Counted from the first letter of the stretch, positions 54,460 through 63,237 are shown. The stretch: 64,000 nt of DNA from Pedobacter mucosus (GCF_022200785.1 NZ_CP087585.1:3224001-3288000), one strand, 5' to 3'. Translations and numbers: made by a program. Notes: generated by a model from the sequence alone, not told the origin.

Positions 54460-56355
54460 CTAAATACCTTTCACCGCTGCTATAATTTCCTCAACAACAT
54501 TTGGATCCAACAAGGTTGAAGTATCCCCTAAATTCGTCGTTTCTCCTTCAGCAATTTTGCGTAAAATACGCCTCATAATTTTTCCTGAACGTGTTTTTGG
54601 CAGGCCTGAAACAAATAATATTTTATCAGGTTTTGCAATTGCTCCGATTACCCGGGTAACGGTTTGTAAAATATCCTTTTTTGATAATTCTACATCACCA
54701 TGCATTTCAGGATATATTACGAAAGCATAAATTCCTTGTCCTTTCACATCATGAGGATAACCCACAACTGCACTTTCTACCACACCAGCATGCATATTAA
54801 TAGCATTTTCTACTTCAGCTGTGCCAATTCTATGTCCAGAAACATTCAATACATCATCTACCCTACCGGTAATTCTGTAATATCCATCTTCATCGCGTAA
54901 GCAACCATCACCTGTAAAATAAAGATTTTCGTATGTAGAAAAATAGGTCTGTTTACAACGCTCATGATCTCCATAAGTGGTTCTTAACATGCCTGGCCAT
55001 GGAAATTTGATACAAAGATTTCCCATTACGCCATTTCCTTCAATTTCCTTTCCGTTTTCATCAACCAAAATAGGCTGAATACCAGGTAATGGTAATGTAG
55101 CGAAACTTGGTTTTGTTTTGGTAACTGTAGCAATTGGCGAAATCATAATTCCACCAGTTTCTGTTTGCCACCAGGTATCAACAATTGGGGCTTTACCGTG
55201 GCCGATTTTTTCATCAAACCAATGCCAAGCTTCCTCATTTATAGGTTCTCCAACAGATCCTAAAACCCGAATGGAGCTTAAATCTTTTCCGTTTAGCGGA
55301 TCATCACCATAACTCATTAACGAACGAATTGCCGTTGGCGCAGTGTATAATGTATTTACTTTGTGTTTTTCTACAATATCCCAAAAACGAGACGGACTTG
55401 GATAAGTTGGTATTCCTTCAAATAAAACAGAAGTTGCACCTTGAGAAAGCGGGCCATAAACAATGTAAGAATGACCGGTAATCCAACCAATATCTGCGGT
55501 ACAAAAATAAACTTCACCAGGTTGATAATTAAATACATTCGAAAATGTATAACCTGCATAAACCATATAACCACCACATGTATGCACTACACCTTTTGGC
55601 TTACCGGTAGAACCTGAAGTATATAAAATAAATAACATATCTTCAGCATCCATTTCTTCAGCTTCGCAAATATCATTAACGTGTTTAACTTCATCTTCCC
55701 ACCAAACATCCCGGCCTTTTAACATCGAAACTGGTGTACGAACATGTGTTAAAACGATGCACTTTTCTACAGTCGGACAACCAATCAGCGCATCATCAAT
55801 TACATCTTTTAATGGAATTTGTTTATTGCCTCGATAAGATCCATCGGCTGTAATCACTAATTTACATTGTGAATCATTGATGCGATCAGCAATCGATTTG
55901 GCAGAAAAACCTCCAAAAATTACCGAGTGAACGGCACCAATACGGGCACAAGCTAAAACTGCTATAGCCAATTCAGGAACCATAGGCATATAGATACAAA
56001 TGCGATCGCCTTTTTTTGCACCATTACGCTTTAAAACGTTCGCAAAGCGACAAACCCGTTCATGCAACATTTTATAGGTTAAGGTTACACTTTCTTCTTC
56101 AGGATTATTCGGTTCCCAGATAATGGCTGGCTTGTCTCCACTTAAGGCAAGATGGCGATCTAAACAATTTTCGGTAATGTTTAATTTTGCGCCTTCAAAC
56201 CATTTAATATTTGGCTCCGAAAAGTTCCATGAAAGCACTTTGTACCAAGGTTGTCGCCATTGAAAATTCTGTGCTACCTCGCCCCAAAATTGTTCAGGGT
56301 TTTCCACACTCTTTTTATAATCTTCTTCGTATTGCTTAAAAGATGTAATTTGCAT
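54460..56355 (-). CDS. acs: Acetyl-CoA synthetase
   Basis: A 631-residue AMP-forming acetate-CoA ligase, which makes acetyl-CoA from acetate, ATP and CoA in the cytoplasm. It has the AMP-binding motif LYTSGSTGKPKGVVHT, the acetate pocket region WWQTETGG and the acetylatable lysine site GLPKTRSGKIMRRILRKI near the C-terminus, and is of family length. It is monocistronic with its own terminator. The gap to the divergent 56496 gene is 140 bp. No regulator is adjacent. Confidence 0.97.
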   Translation of the reverse strand: MQITSFKQYEEDYKKSVENPEQFWGEVAQNFQWRQPWYKVLSWNFSEPNIKWFEGAKLNITENCLDRHLALSGDKPAIIWEPNNPEEESVTLTYKMLHERVCRFANVLKRNGAKKGDRICIYMPMVPELAIAVLACARIGAVHSVIFGGFSAKSIADRINDSQCKLVITADGSYRGNKQIPLKDVIDDALIGCPTVEKCIVLTHVRTPVSMLKGRDVWWEDEVKHVNDICEAEEMDAEDMLFILYTSGSTGKPKGVVHTCGGYMVYAGYTFSNVFNYQPGEVYFCTADIGWITGHSYIVYGPLSQGATSVLFEGIPTYPSPSRFWDIVEKHKVNTLYTAPTAIRSLMSYGDDPLNGKDLSSIRVLGSVGEPINEEAWHWFDEKIGHGKAPIVDTWWQTETGGIMISPIATVTKTKPSFATLPLPGIQPILVDENGKEIEGNGVMGNLCIKFPWPGMLRTTYGDHERCKQTYFSTYENLYFTGDGCLRDEDGYYRITGRVDDVLNVSGHRIGTAEVENAINMHAGVVESAVVGYPHDVKGQGIYAFVIYPEMHGDVELSKKDILQTVTRVIGAIAKPDKILFVSGLPKTRSGKIMRRILRKIAEGETTNLGDTSTLLDPNVVEEIIAAVKGI

Positions 56356-56495
56356 TGCTCGTTTATAAATTTGGACTTCTGCCGGCTAATTTAATTAAAT
56401 ATTGGAGTAATCGTATATTCAAATTGTATCAAAAACGCTGTCATAAGCTTATGATTATGTTTTAATTGACAAAAATTGAAGATATTTATAGCATT

Positions 56496-56981
56496 ATGAA
56501 AATACGCTATCTCTTAATATTAGGTCTGCTTCTTGCGGCATCATTTAACTCCTATTCTAAAAACATAACCTTTAACAGCAAGGTTGATACATTAAAAAAA
56601 ACTGATCAGTATATTCTTTTCAATAAAACTGCTAAAATTGAAAATGTCTCTTTTTTCAAGAACATAAAGTCGAAAGATCAAATTATTTATATCAAAATTG
56701 GTTATGGAAAAGAACAGACCGCTTCCAATACCATTAGAACTGCTATACAAGGAAATAGGCAATTCGGAGAACAAAGCCAACCATCAATATCTGATGTTTT
56801 AGTTATAAAAGGTAAATATGGTGATATGAAAGCTGAAACTACTTCTACAACATCCAGCCTTTATACTTTAACAGAAGTACAATTTCCGCTTCATTTAGAA
56901 ATAAAATCTATGGGTGAAAGTTTTTCATTTGAACTTTTACAAGGCGGAAAATGGAGCGTTGACTTAAATTTAAAAAATTAG
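56496..56981 (+). CDS. Small exported protein of unknown function
   Basis: A 161-residue protein from the ATG at 56496 (MKIRYLLILGLLLAASFNSYSK, a good signal peptide); a TTG-initiated reading frame from 56466 would add ten residues before it. The rest is beta-rich and hydrophilic (DQIIYIKIGYGKEQ, ISDVLVIKGKYGDMKAETT, LHLEIKSMGESFSFELLQGGKWSVDL). No Cys and no catalytic motif. I do not recognise a family. It lies 89 bp before rpmB on the same strand and divergent from acs. It may be a periplasmic or outer-membrane protein. Confidence 0.65.
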   Translation: MKIRYLLILGLLLAASFNSYSKNITFNSKVDTLKKTDQYILFNKTAKIENVSFFKNIKSKDQIIYIKIGYGKEQTASNTIRTAIQGNRQFGEQSQPSISDVLVIKGKYGDMKAETTSTTSSLYTLTEVQFPLHLEIKSMGESFSFELLQGGKWSVDLNLKN

Positions 56982-56990
56982 CGTAAACGC

Positions 56991-57021
56991 TTGTCTATTA
57001 CAATTATTTTTCAGATATTTG
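56991..57021 (+). promoter_or_regulatory. Bacteroidota-type promoter for rpmB-rpmG
   Basis: TTG at 56991-56993 and GATATTTG at 57014-57021, 20 bp apart, fit the phylum's -33 TTG / -7 TAnnTTTG promoter pattern (one mismatch in -7). The transcript would start about 57026, some 45 bp before the rpmB ATG. Confidence 0.5.
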
Positions 57022-57070
57022 CAGACTCTTAAAAAAATTAAGCGACGATATTTTAACAACTATATAAGTC

Positions 57071-57304
57071 ATGTCAAGAATTTGTGATTTAACAGGAAAA
57101 AAAGCAATGGTAGGTAACAACGTTTCTCACTCAAACGTTAAAACCAAACGCAAATTTTACCCAAACTTACAACTACAGAAATTTTATATTCCTGAGGAAA
57201 ACCGTTGGATTACGTTGAAAGTTTCAACTTCAGCGATTAAAACCATCAATAAAGTGGGTATTAGCGAGGCGATTAACCGTTTCGTAAAAAAAGGATTTTT
57301 GTAA
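57071..57304 (+). CDS. rpmB: 50S ribosomal protein L28 (bL28)
   Basis: A 77-residue bL28, matching along its whole length: [33 protein letters not shown] and ending in FVKKGFL. It is a large-subunit protein. It starts the classic Bacteroidota run rpmB-rpmG-DUF4295-ftsY, with 44 bp to rpmG. It lacks the zinc cysteines of some L28 forms (only one Cys), so it is the zinc-free type or nearly so. Confidence 0.97.
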   Translation: MSRICDLTGKKAMVGNNVSHSNVKTKRKFYPNLQLQKFYIPEENRWITLKVSTSAIKTINKVGISEAINRFVKKGFL

Positions 57305-57348
57305 AAAACATTAACTGTTGAGATTAACAGTTTTCAATTAATATTAAA

Positions 57349-57531
57349 ATGGCAAAAAAAGGTAACAGAGTTCAAGTTATTTTAGAATGTACTGAACATA
57401 AAGAAAGTGGCATGCCGGGTATGTCTAGATATATTTCTACCAAAAACCGTAAAAACACTACTGAAAGATTAGAATTGAAAAAATTCAATCCAGTATTGAG
57501 AAAAGTAACCGTACACAAAGAGATAAAATAA
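57349..57531 (+). CDS. rpmG: 50S ribosomal protein L33 (bL33)
   Basis: A 60-residue bL33: [60 protein letters not shown]. Only one Cys is present, so the four-Cys zinc site is absent; this is the C-minus form. It lies between rpmB and the DUF4295 gene, all in the same direction, and the gap to DUF4295 is 82 bp of AT-rich sequence with imperfect repeats. Confidence 0.97.
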   Translation: MAKKGNRVQVILECTEHKESGMPGMSRYISTKNRKNTTERLELKKFNPVLRKVTVHKEIK

Positions 57532-57613
57532 TTGAGTGATAGATTGATTGAATGATTAAATAAAGTTCTATCATTCCAACATTCTCTAATTCGATCATTA
57601 AAATAAAAAGAAC

Positions 57614-57769
57614 ATGGCTAAGAAAGTAGTTGCAACCCTTAAAACAGGTACAGGTAAAGAATATTCGAAAGTAATCACTATGATTAAATCAGCTAAAACT
57701 GGTGCATATTCATTCAAAGAACTTATCGTACATAACGACCACGTAAAAGATGCTATTGCATCTAAATAA
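57614..57769 (+). CDS. DUF4295 small basic protein (ribosome-associated)
   Basis: A 51-residue, very basic protein starting MAKKVVATLKTGTGKEYSKV and ending IVHNDHVKDAIASK. DUF4295 proteins follow rpmG throughout Bacteroidota; I recall that one was seen in a Bacteroidota ribosome structure and called bL38, but that naming is from memory. Its place next to two ribosomal genes and its charge support a ribosomal role. It is followed by a terminator hairpin. Confidence 0.9.
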   Translation: MAKKVVATLKTGTGKEYSKVITMIKSAKTGAYSFKELIVHNDHVKDAIASK

Positions 57770-57796
57770 GGTTAATATTTTTAATACTGAAAATAT

Positions 57797-57834
57797 TAAA
57801 GGCCGTTCCGTTTTAACCGGGAGGGCTTTTTTTG
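57797..57834 (+). terminator. Terminator after DUF4295, before the toxin-antitoxin pair
   Basis: AAAGGCC (57798-57804) and GGGCTTT (57822-57828) with an inner TTCCG/CGGGA stem make an imperfect hairpin followed by a 7-T run. It should stop the rpmB transcript, so the toxin-antitoxin pair and ftsY would need their own promoter. Confidence 0.75.
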
Positions 57835-57889
57835 TTATAACATCGTATTAAACCTTAATTGCTTATCTTTAACATTAAGAAAAGATACT

Positions 57890-58117
57890 ATGGGAGCATA
57901 TAAGTTTAAAACAAAAGTTTCTGAAAATGGAACAATTGTTATTCCGGATAGATTTAATGTTAAAAATAAGGAGATCGAGGTTATTATTTCGGATGATATA
58001 AACTTAGACAAGCCAAAGAAAAACATTAAAGAATTCTTAGATAAGTTTTCTGGCATATTAGAAGGTATTGATCCTGATAAGGCAAAATATGATTACTTGA
58101 TGGAGAAACATAAGTAA
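57890..58117 (+). CDS. AbrB-like antitoxin of a PIN toxin pair
   Basis: A 75-residue protein: the N-terminal half is a SpoVT/AbrB-like swapped hairpin (YKFKTKVSENGTIVIPDRFNVKNKEIEVIIS), the second half a helical, acidic tail (NIKEFLDKFSGILEGIDPDKAKYDYLMEKHK) that should wrap the toxin. Antitoxins of this type neutralise the PIN toxin and repress their own operon. The stop overlaps the toxin start by one base (TAATG). It lies in the usually direct link between DUF4295 and ftsY. The name VapB-like is a family-level call only. Confidence 0.85.
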   Translation: MGAYKFKTKVSENGTIVIPDRFNVKNKEIEVIISDDINLDKPKKNIKEFLDKFSGILEGIDPDKAKYDYLMEKHK

Positions 58118-58527
58118 TGAATATTTTATTTGATACAAATGTATTTATAGATATTAGCCTTCGGCAACCATTTTATAGTGATTCTTTTGAGTCTTTAAAT
58201 AAAGTGAACGATTTAGATATTAAAGGTTTTATTTTAGCATCGACATTTACCGACATCTATTATATCTGTAAGAAAAACATTGGTCATGAGAAAACTGTAG
58301 ATATTCTATTTACGCTTATCAATGTTATACGGATCATTGGTGTTAATTATGATACAATAGTTTTTGCGCTCCATTCAAACTTTTCAGATTTTGAAGATGC
58401 TGTTCAGAATGCGGCGGCTGAATTAAATCAGATTGATATGATTATAACAAGAAATACTCAAGATTTTATTAATAGCAAAATTCGCATACTAACACCCACA
58501 GAATTCTTAGAAAAACATACAAAATAA
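58117..58527 (+). CDS. PIN-domain toxin (VapC-like)
   Basis: A 136-residue PIN-domain RNase with the first acidic residue D6 in ILFDTNVFID, a middle pair in FSDFEDAVQNAAA (about 90-102) and the IITRNTQDF block (about 112-120). Typical VapC toxins cut tRNA or rRNA in a metal-dependent way. It overlaps the antitoxin start by one base and its own stop overlaps the ftsY ATG (TAATG at 58525-58529), so translation of ftsY may be coupled to toxin translation. Integration between core genes suggests acquisition; no repeats mark ends. Confidence 0.88.
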   Translation: MNILFDTNVFIDISLRQPFYSDSFESLNKVNDLDIKGFILASTFTDIYYICKKNIGHEKTVDILFTLINVIRIIGVNYDTIVFALHSNFSDFEDAVQNAAAELNQIDMIITRNTQDFINSKIRILTPTEFLEKHTK

Positions 58528-59489
58528 TGGGTTTATTCGATTTTTTTAAAAAGAAAGAGACTGCACCTGAAGCTCAAGAAGCTTTGGATAAAGGTTTAGA
58601 GAAAACAGCAGCTGGTTTCTTTAATAAAATAACCAAAGCCGTTGCCGGAAAATCATCTGTTGATGATGAAGTTCTCGATAATTTAGAGGAAGTTCTGGTT
58701 ACTTCGGATGTTGGAGTAAGTACTACACTAAAAATTATTAAACGTATTGAAGAGCGTGTTGCTAAAGATAAATACCTATCAACATCAGAATTAAATTTTC
58801 TTCTTCGCGATGAAATTCAATTGCTATTATCCGAAAATAACAGCAATGATTTCCGTCAGTTTGAGTATGGCGACCATAAACCATATGTAATTATGGTTGT
58901 TGGCGTTAATGGCGTGGGTAAAACAACAACCATTGGCAAATTGGCTCATAAATTAAAAGAAGCAAATTTAAAAGTTGTACTTGGCGCTGCTGATACTTTC
59001 CGAGCCGCTGCTGTAGATCAGCTTAAACTTTGGGGAGAACGTGTTGGTGTTCGTGTTGTAGCCCAACCAATGGGCTCCGATCCTGCTTCTGTTGCATTTG
59101 ATACCTTACAATCTGCCGTTGCTAATGGTGAAGATGTAGTCATAATTGATACGGCTGGACGTTTGCATAATAAAATAGGTTTAATGAATGAACTTGGTAA
59201 AATTAAACAAGTGATGCAAAAGGTAGTTCCAAATGCTCCTCATGAAATTTTATTGGTTCTAGATGCTTCTACTGGTCAGAATGCTTTTGAACAATGCAAG
59301 CAATTTACCGAGGCAACTGATGTAAATGCATTGGCCATTACCAAACTTGATGGAACTGCAAAAGGTGGTGTGGTAATTGGCATATCAGATCAGTTTAAAA
59401 TTCCTGTAAAATATATTGGTGTAGGTGAAAAAATAAATGATTTACAGCTTTTTGATAAGAAGGAGTTTGTGAATAGTTTGTTTAAGTAA
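58527..59489 (+). CDS. ftsY: Signal recognition particle receptor FtsY
   Basis: A 320-residue FtsY, GTPase receptor that docks SRP-ribosome complexes at the inner membrane. The NG domain is complete: P-loop GVNGVGKT (K132), DTFRAAAVDQL, DTAGRLHNKIGLMNEL and TKLDGTAKGG. The N-terminal A domain is short (about 20 residues, MGLFDFFKKKETAPEAQE), as usual for this phylum. Its start codon is placed inside the toxin stop, a gene order that differs from the common DUF4295-ftsY link. Expression probably depends on the promoter ahead of the antitoxin at least partly. Confidence 0.97.
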   Translation: MGLFDFFKKKETAPEAQEALDKGLEKTAAGFFNKITKAVAGKSSVDDEVLDNLEEVLVTSDVGVSTTLKIIKRIEERVAKDKYLSTSELNFLLRDEIQLLLSENNSNDFRQFEYGDHKPYVIMVVGVNGVGKTTTIGKLAHKLKEANLKVVLGAADTFRAAAVDQLKLWGERVGVRVVAQPMGSDPASVAFDTLQSAVANGEDVVIIDTAGRLHNKIGLMNELGKIKQVMQKVVPNAPHEILLVLDASTGQNAFEQCKQFTEATDVNALAITKLDGTAKGGVVIGISDQFKIPVKYIGVGEKINDLQLFDKKEFVNSLFK

Positions 59490-59512
59490 CACAAGCGATT
59501 TATAATAAAAGT

Positions 59513-59576
59513 CGTCATGCTGAATTTATTTCAGCATCTGATTTCAAAAAGATCCTGAAATAAATTCAGGATGACG
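59513..59576. repeat. Dispersed-type palindromic repeat between ftsY and rimO
   Basis: Arms 59513-59539 and 59550-59576 are 27 bp with two mismatches around a 10-base loop; each arm begins or ends with CGTCAT/ATGACG and CTGAAT/ATTCAG. The pattern looks like an abundant intergenic palindrome of this phylum. It has no T-run; it may act as an mRNA-stability element. Confidence 0.8.
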
Positions 59577-59606
59577 ATAGCCAAAAGAAAAGAACAAGTG
59601 TAAACG

Positions 59607-60938
59607 ATGAATACGAAATTAGTAAAAAGCAAATCAGTAATAAAACAACCTAAAATCAATGTAATCACACTAGGTTGCTCTAAAAACATTTACGATTCGG
59701 AAGTGTTGATGGGCCAATTGCGTGGCAATAACTTAAATGTGGTTCACGAATCTGATAAAATGGGGAAGGATGATATTGTTGTGATCAATACCTGTGGATT
59801 TATCGATAATGCAAAACAAGAATCCATTGATACCATTCTTCAGTTCAGCGATTTAAAAGCCGCTGGGAAAATAGGAAAAGTAGTCGTAACAGGATGTTTA
59901 TCTGAACGCTACAAACCAGAATTAGAATCAGAAATTACTAACGTTGATGCCTTTTTTGGCACCAATGATTTACAAAATATATTGCTAGAACTTGGTGCTA
60001 ACTATAAACATGAGCTGATTGGCGAACGTTTATTGACTACACCTTCCCACTTCGCTTATTTTAAAATTGCTGAAGGTTGCAACCGCCCATGTTCTTTTTG
60101 TGCTATCCCATTAATGCGTGGAAAACACTTGAGCAAACCAATGGAAGAATTGGTGAATGAGGCCAAGATCTTAGCTAAAAATGGCACGAAAGAATTAATT
60201 TTAATCGCTCAAGATCTTACCTATTATGGTTTAGATTTATATGGCGTTCGTAAATTGGATGAATTAATGCGTCGCATTTCTGACGTTCCAGGGATTGAAT
60301 GGATCCGTTTGCAATACGCCTACCCTTCCGGTTTCCCAATGGAAATTTTAGACGCCATGAATGAGCGTGATAATATTTGCAATTATCTTGATATGCCCTT
60401 ACAACATATTACCGATAATATGCTGAAATCAATGCGCCGTGGTACAACTAAACAAAAAACCATTGATTTAGTAAATCAAATCAGGGATAAGGTTCCTAAT
60501 ATCGCCATGCGTACTACTTTAATTTGTGGTTATCCTGGAGAAACAGAACACGATTTCGAAGAAATGAAGCAATGGGTTGCGGATACTAAATTTGATCGTT
60601 TAGGATGCTTCACTTATTCTCACGAAGAAAAAACACATGCCCATTCTTTAATTGATGATATTCCTGATGAAGTTAAACAGCAACGTGTTGATGATATTAT
60701 GGAAATTCAACAAGGTATTTCATTTGATATCAATCAGGAAAAAGTTGGTCAGACTTTTAAAGTGCTGATTGATAAAAAGGAAGGTGACTTCTTTGTAGGT
60801 AGAACAGAATTTGATTCTCCAGAAGTAGATAATGAAGTTTTAATTGATGCTTCCACTGGATATGCCGCAAACGGAAGTTTTGTAAATGTTAAAATAAACA
60901 GAGCGGAAGACTTCGATTTATACGGAACTATCGTTTAG
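59607..60938 (+). CDS. rimO: Ribosomal protein S12 methylthiotransferase RimO
   Basis: A 443-residue RimO, a radical-SAM enzyme that adds a methylthio group to an Asp of ribosomal protein S12. N-terminal cysteines lie in LGCSKN, NTCGFI and GCLSER (the auxiliary 4Fe-4S cluster), and the radical SAM cluster is C158-x3-C162-x2-C165 in GCNRPCSFCAIP. Conserved blocks LILIAQDLTYYG, LDMPLQH and CGYPGETEHDFE are present, followed by a TRAM-like C-terminus (FKVLIDKKEGDFFVGRT). It is of normal length and lies 117 bp after ftsY, with a terminator after it. Confidence 0.97.
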   Translation: MNTKLVKSKSVIKQPKINVITLGCSKNIYDSEVLMGQLRGNNLNVVHESDKMGKDDIVVINTCGFIDNAKQESIDTILQFSDLKAAGKIGKVVVTGCLSERYKPELESEITNVDAFFGTNDLQNILLELGANYKHELIGERLLTTPSHFAYFKIAEGCNRPCSFCAIPLMRGKHLSKPMEELVNEAKILAKNGTKELILIAQDLTYYGLDLYGVRKLDELMRRISDVPGIEWIRLQYAYPSGFPMEILDAMNERDNICNYLDMPLQHITDNMLKSMRRGTTKQKTIDLVNQIRDKVPNIAMRTTLICGYPGETEHDFEEMKQWVADTKFDRLGCFTYSHEEKTHAHSLIDDIPDEVKQQRVDDIMEIQQGISFDINQEKVGQTFKVLIDKKEGDFFVGRTEFDSPEVDNEVLIDASTGYAANGSFVNVKINRAEDFDLYGTIV

Positions 60939-60960
60939 CAGAAAATTTATATTATTGAGT

Positions 60961-60992
60961 GCCATTAGTTAAACTAGTGGCATTTTTTTTTT
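60961..60992 (+). terminator. Terminator after rimO
   Basis: GCCATTAG (60961-60968) pairs with CTAGTGGC (60974-60981), one wobble pair, followed by a T-run to about 60992. Confidence 0.85.
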
Positions 60993-61074
60993 AGATTTAT
61001 TTTTTATGCAAATAATGATGTTTATTCCCTGTAGCGAATGGTAAAGTCATATCGTTTAAGTAATAAAATCAGCT

Positions 61075-61581
61075 ATGAAAAAAGTTCTACTTGTCTTCGC
61101 CTTAATGTTTATAATCAATGTGGGTTGTAAAAAGATTATTGATACCAATCCTGTATGTGCCTGTTCCCCAATTCAGGCCTCATTCTTAAGTTTGGTGATA
61201 AAAGATTCAAGTGGAGCCGACCTACTAAACCCCGCCACGCCAGGTTATTTAAATAAAGAAAAGGGTCAGATTCAATTATATGCTAAAGATGCAAACAACG
61301 CTATTAAACAGATTACTTTTGGCATCAGACAGCCTTTTTCCTATGGTTCAGATAAGTTCATTTACTATCAACTTACCTCAGATGAGATTAGTGCGCTGGC
61401 TAAAAGTATCGATCAGGTCTTTTATTTGAAACTTGGCGATGATAAGCTGCTCGAACTTAATTTAGAAGTAAAAAATATTAAAGTAGAAAAATTGCTTGTA
61501 AATAAGGTAGCAGCGCCGTTTGAGCATCCCACACCCAGTAATTTCACCTATGTGAATGAAATTTTCTCCTTAAAATTATAG
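61075..61581 (+). CDS. Small lipoprotein of unknown function
   Basis: A 168-residue lipoprotein with leader MKKVLLVFALMFIINVGCKK, lipobox Cys about residue 18. Beyond it there is a Cys pair (CACS about 29-32) and a beta-rich domain (QIQLYAKDANNAIKQITFGIRQPF, QVFYLKLGDDKLLELNLEVKNIKVEKL). I recognise no domain or catalytic residues. It is monocistronic, with terminators on each side (60961-60992 and 61590-61616). Confidence 0.7.
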   Translation: MKKVLLVFALMFIINVGCKKIIDTNPVCACSPIQASFLSLVIKDSSGADLLNPATPGYLNKEKGQIQLYAKDANNAIKQITFGIRQPFSYGSDKFIYYQLTSDEISALAKSIDQVFYLKLGDDKLLELNLEVKNIKVEKLLVNKVAAPFEHPTPSNFTYVNEIFSLKL

Positions 61582-61589
61582 CATAAAAA

Positions 61590-61616
61590 AAAGCAGCTAA
61601 ATAAGTTAGCTGCTTT
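61590..61616. terminator. Bidirectional terminator between convergent genes
   Basis: AAAGCAGCTAA (61590-61600) pairs perfectly with TTAGCTGCTTT (61606-61616) around ATAAG, with A-rich and T-rich flanks. It serves the 61075 gene (plus) and the 61635 gene (minus). Confidence 0.88.
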
Positions 61617-61634
61617 TTTTCAATGAATTAAGAA

Positions 61635-61979
61635 TTAATTTTTTGTCTCAACTCTAGTTTTTATCTGACTTGGTTTTAACCAAATCTTGGCGCCTTTAGC
61701 ATTAACGTAATACTTTTCGTTTTTCGCATTGATATAAACATCAGAACCATCTGGTGCCATTTTACCTTTCCAGGTTTTATCAGCTACTTTAGAACCACCT
61801 TTTACAGCAACTTCTGCAGTTTTATTACCAACAGATTTAGCGCCCTTTCCGATCGCTTTTCCTGTATGGTCTAATGCTTTTCCTACTTCTGTTTTCTTTT
61901 TTTCTTGAGCATTAACACTTAATGTTAAACCTCCGAATAATGCTAAGGTTAATAAACCCACTGCAAATTTATTTTTCAT
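61635..61979 (-). CDS. Small exported repetitive Lys/Gly-rich protein
   Basis: A 114-residue protein with signal peptide to about residue 25 (TLSVNAQ). The mature part starts with a Lys, Gly and Val-rich segment (KKTEVGKALDHTGKAIGKGAKSVGNKTAEVAVKGGSKVADKT) with a loose GxK-type helical repeat, then a domain with YINAKNEKYYVNAKGAKIWLKPSQIKT. I do not recognise a family. The first part looks amphipathic, perhaps binding membrane or cell wall; that is speculation. It is monocistronic. Confidence 0.7.
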   Translation of the reverse strand: MKNKFAVGLLTLALFGGLTLSVNAQEKKKTEVGKALDHTGKAIGKGAKSVGNKTAEVAVKGGSKVADKTWKGKMAPDGSDVYINAKNEKYYVNAKGAKIWLKPSQIKTRVETKN

Positions 61980-62224
61980 AACGGATATACTTTATTTAGT
62001 TATGTAACAGTTAAGTTGTAATATTGTTTTGTTTTTAGAGCTTCACCATTTGCTAATTGTGAAGCATATCTTCTCTCATTTAAGGCCTTTTTATTTGAAG
62101 CGCAAGGTCAAAGTATTTTATATGCGTCTTTTCCCGTTCTACACTATATCATTACGCTACGCTTCATGAATACCGTTTCGCCCGGGGCTAGAAACATCTC
62201 TGCTACACAAAAACCAAGTAGCTG

Positions 62225-63223
62225 CTAGTTTAGCTTTTCGGCAAGTAATTTCATTTCCGTAAGGGGAGATTTATTTCCATAAATGATATTATGTACGGCT
62301 TTGCAAATTGGCATATCAACATTATAAGCTTGATTTTTGATATGCATACATTTTACGGCATAATAACCTTCAGCAATCATATTCATTTCTAGTTGAGCAG
62401 ATTTTACGGTATATCCCTTACCAATCATGTTACCGAAAGTTCTGTTCCGACTAAACTGTGAATATGCTGTAACCAATAAATCACCCAAATATGCCGACTC
62501 TTTAATATCTCGATTTATAGGATGTATGGCATCTACAAAACGTTTAATTTCTCGAATGGCATTGCTAATTAATACCGCCTGGAAATTATCGCCATAACCA
62601 ATACCATGACAAATACCACTTGCCACGGCATAAATGTTTTTTAATACCGCAGCGTATTCTGTACCGAAAATATCATCCGATACATTAGTTTTGATATATC
62701 TTGTGTTTAAGAAAGAAGCGAATGTAGAGGCTTTTTCAACATCAGTACAGGCAATTGTTAGGTAAGAAAGTTTTTCAAAGGCTACTTCTTCTGCATGGCA
62801 AGGTCCACTAACCACTAAAATATCATGGTAGGGGATTCCATAATTTTCATGCATAAACTCTCCAATTATAAGATTGTCTTCCGGTACAATTCCTTTAATT
62901 GCTGAAACAATTTTCTTTCCCTTTAAATCGTTAGCTGTTAAATTTGCCAAGCTCGATTTCAAAAAGGCAGATGGAACATTCAAAATTACATAATCTGCAA
63001 TTTTTATAATGCCATGAATATCAGATGAAATGTGATCATCTGCCAACTTAATTTCTACTGAACTTAAGTAATGTGGATTATGTTTAAACTTTCTTATATG
63101 CTCAATGGCTTCTTCATTGCGCATCCACCAATAAATTTCTTTCTCAGATAAATTATCTGATAGCATTTTTAAAATGGCGGTAGCCCAACTGCCGCCCCCT
63201 ATCATTGCTATTTTAGTTGCCAT
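62225..63223 (-). CDS. gpsA: Glycerol-3-phosphate dehydrogenase [NAD(P)+]
   Basis: A 332-residue GpsA, which reduces dihydroxyacetone phosphate to sn-glycerol-3-phosphate for phospholipid synthesis in the cytoplasm. The NAD-binding start is KIAMIGGGSWATAILKML, followed by YVILNVPSAFLK, SAIKGI, VSGPCHAEEVA and the catalytic region EYAAVLKNIYAVASGICHG, whose Lys is the usual catalytic lysine. The start at 63223 is confirmed by this motif. It is on the minus strand between an inverted repeat (63238-63307) and an AT-rich gap with no ORF. Confidence 0.95.
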   Translation of the reverse strand: MATKIAMIGGGSWATAILKMLSDNLSEKEIYWWMRNEEAIEHIRKFKHNPHYLSSVEIKLADDHISSDIHGIIKIADYVILNVPSAFLKSSLANLTANDLKGKKIVSAIKGIVPEDNLIIGEFMHENYGIPYHDILVVSGPCHAEEVAFEKLSYLTIACTDVEKASTFASFLNTRYIKTNVSDDIFGTEYAAVLKNIYAVASGICHGIGYGDNFQAVLISNAIREIKRFVDAIHPINRDIKESAYLGDLLVTAYSQFSRNRTFGNMIGKGYTVKSAQLEMNMIAEGYYAVKCMHIKNQAYNVDMPICKAVHNIIYGNKSPLTEMKLLAEKLN

Positions 63224-63237
63224 GGTTATAAAAACAA

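Noticed and set aside
57532-57613. Repeat-like AT-rich spacer between rpmG and the DUF4295 gene
   Set aside because: The similarity between halves is weak and AT-rich; I could not define arms or a unit that stands apart from background.
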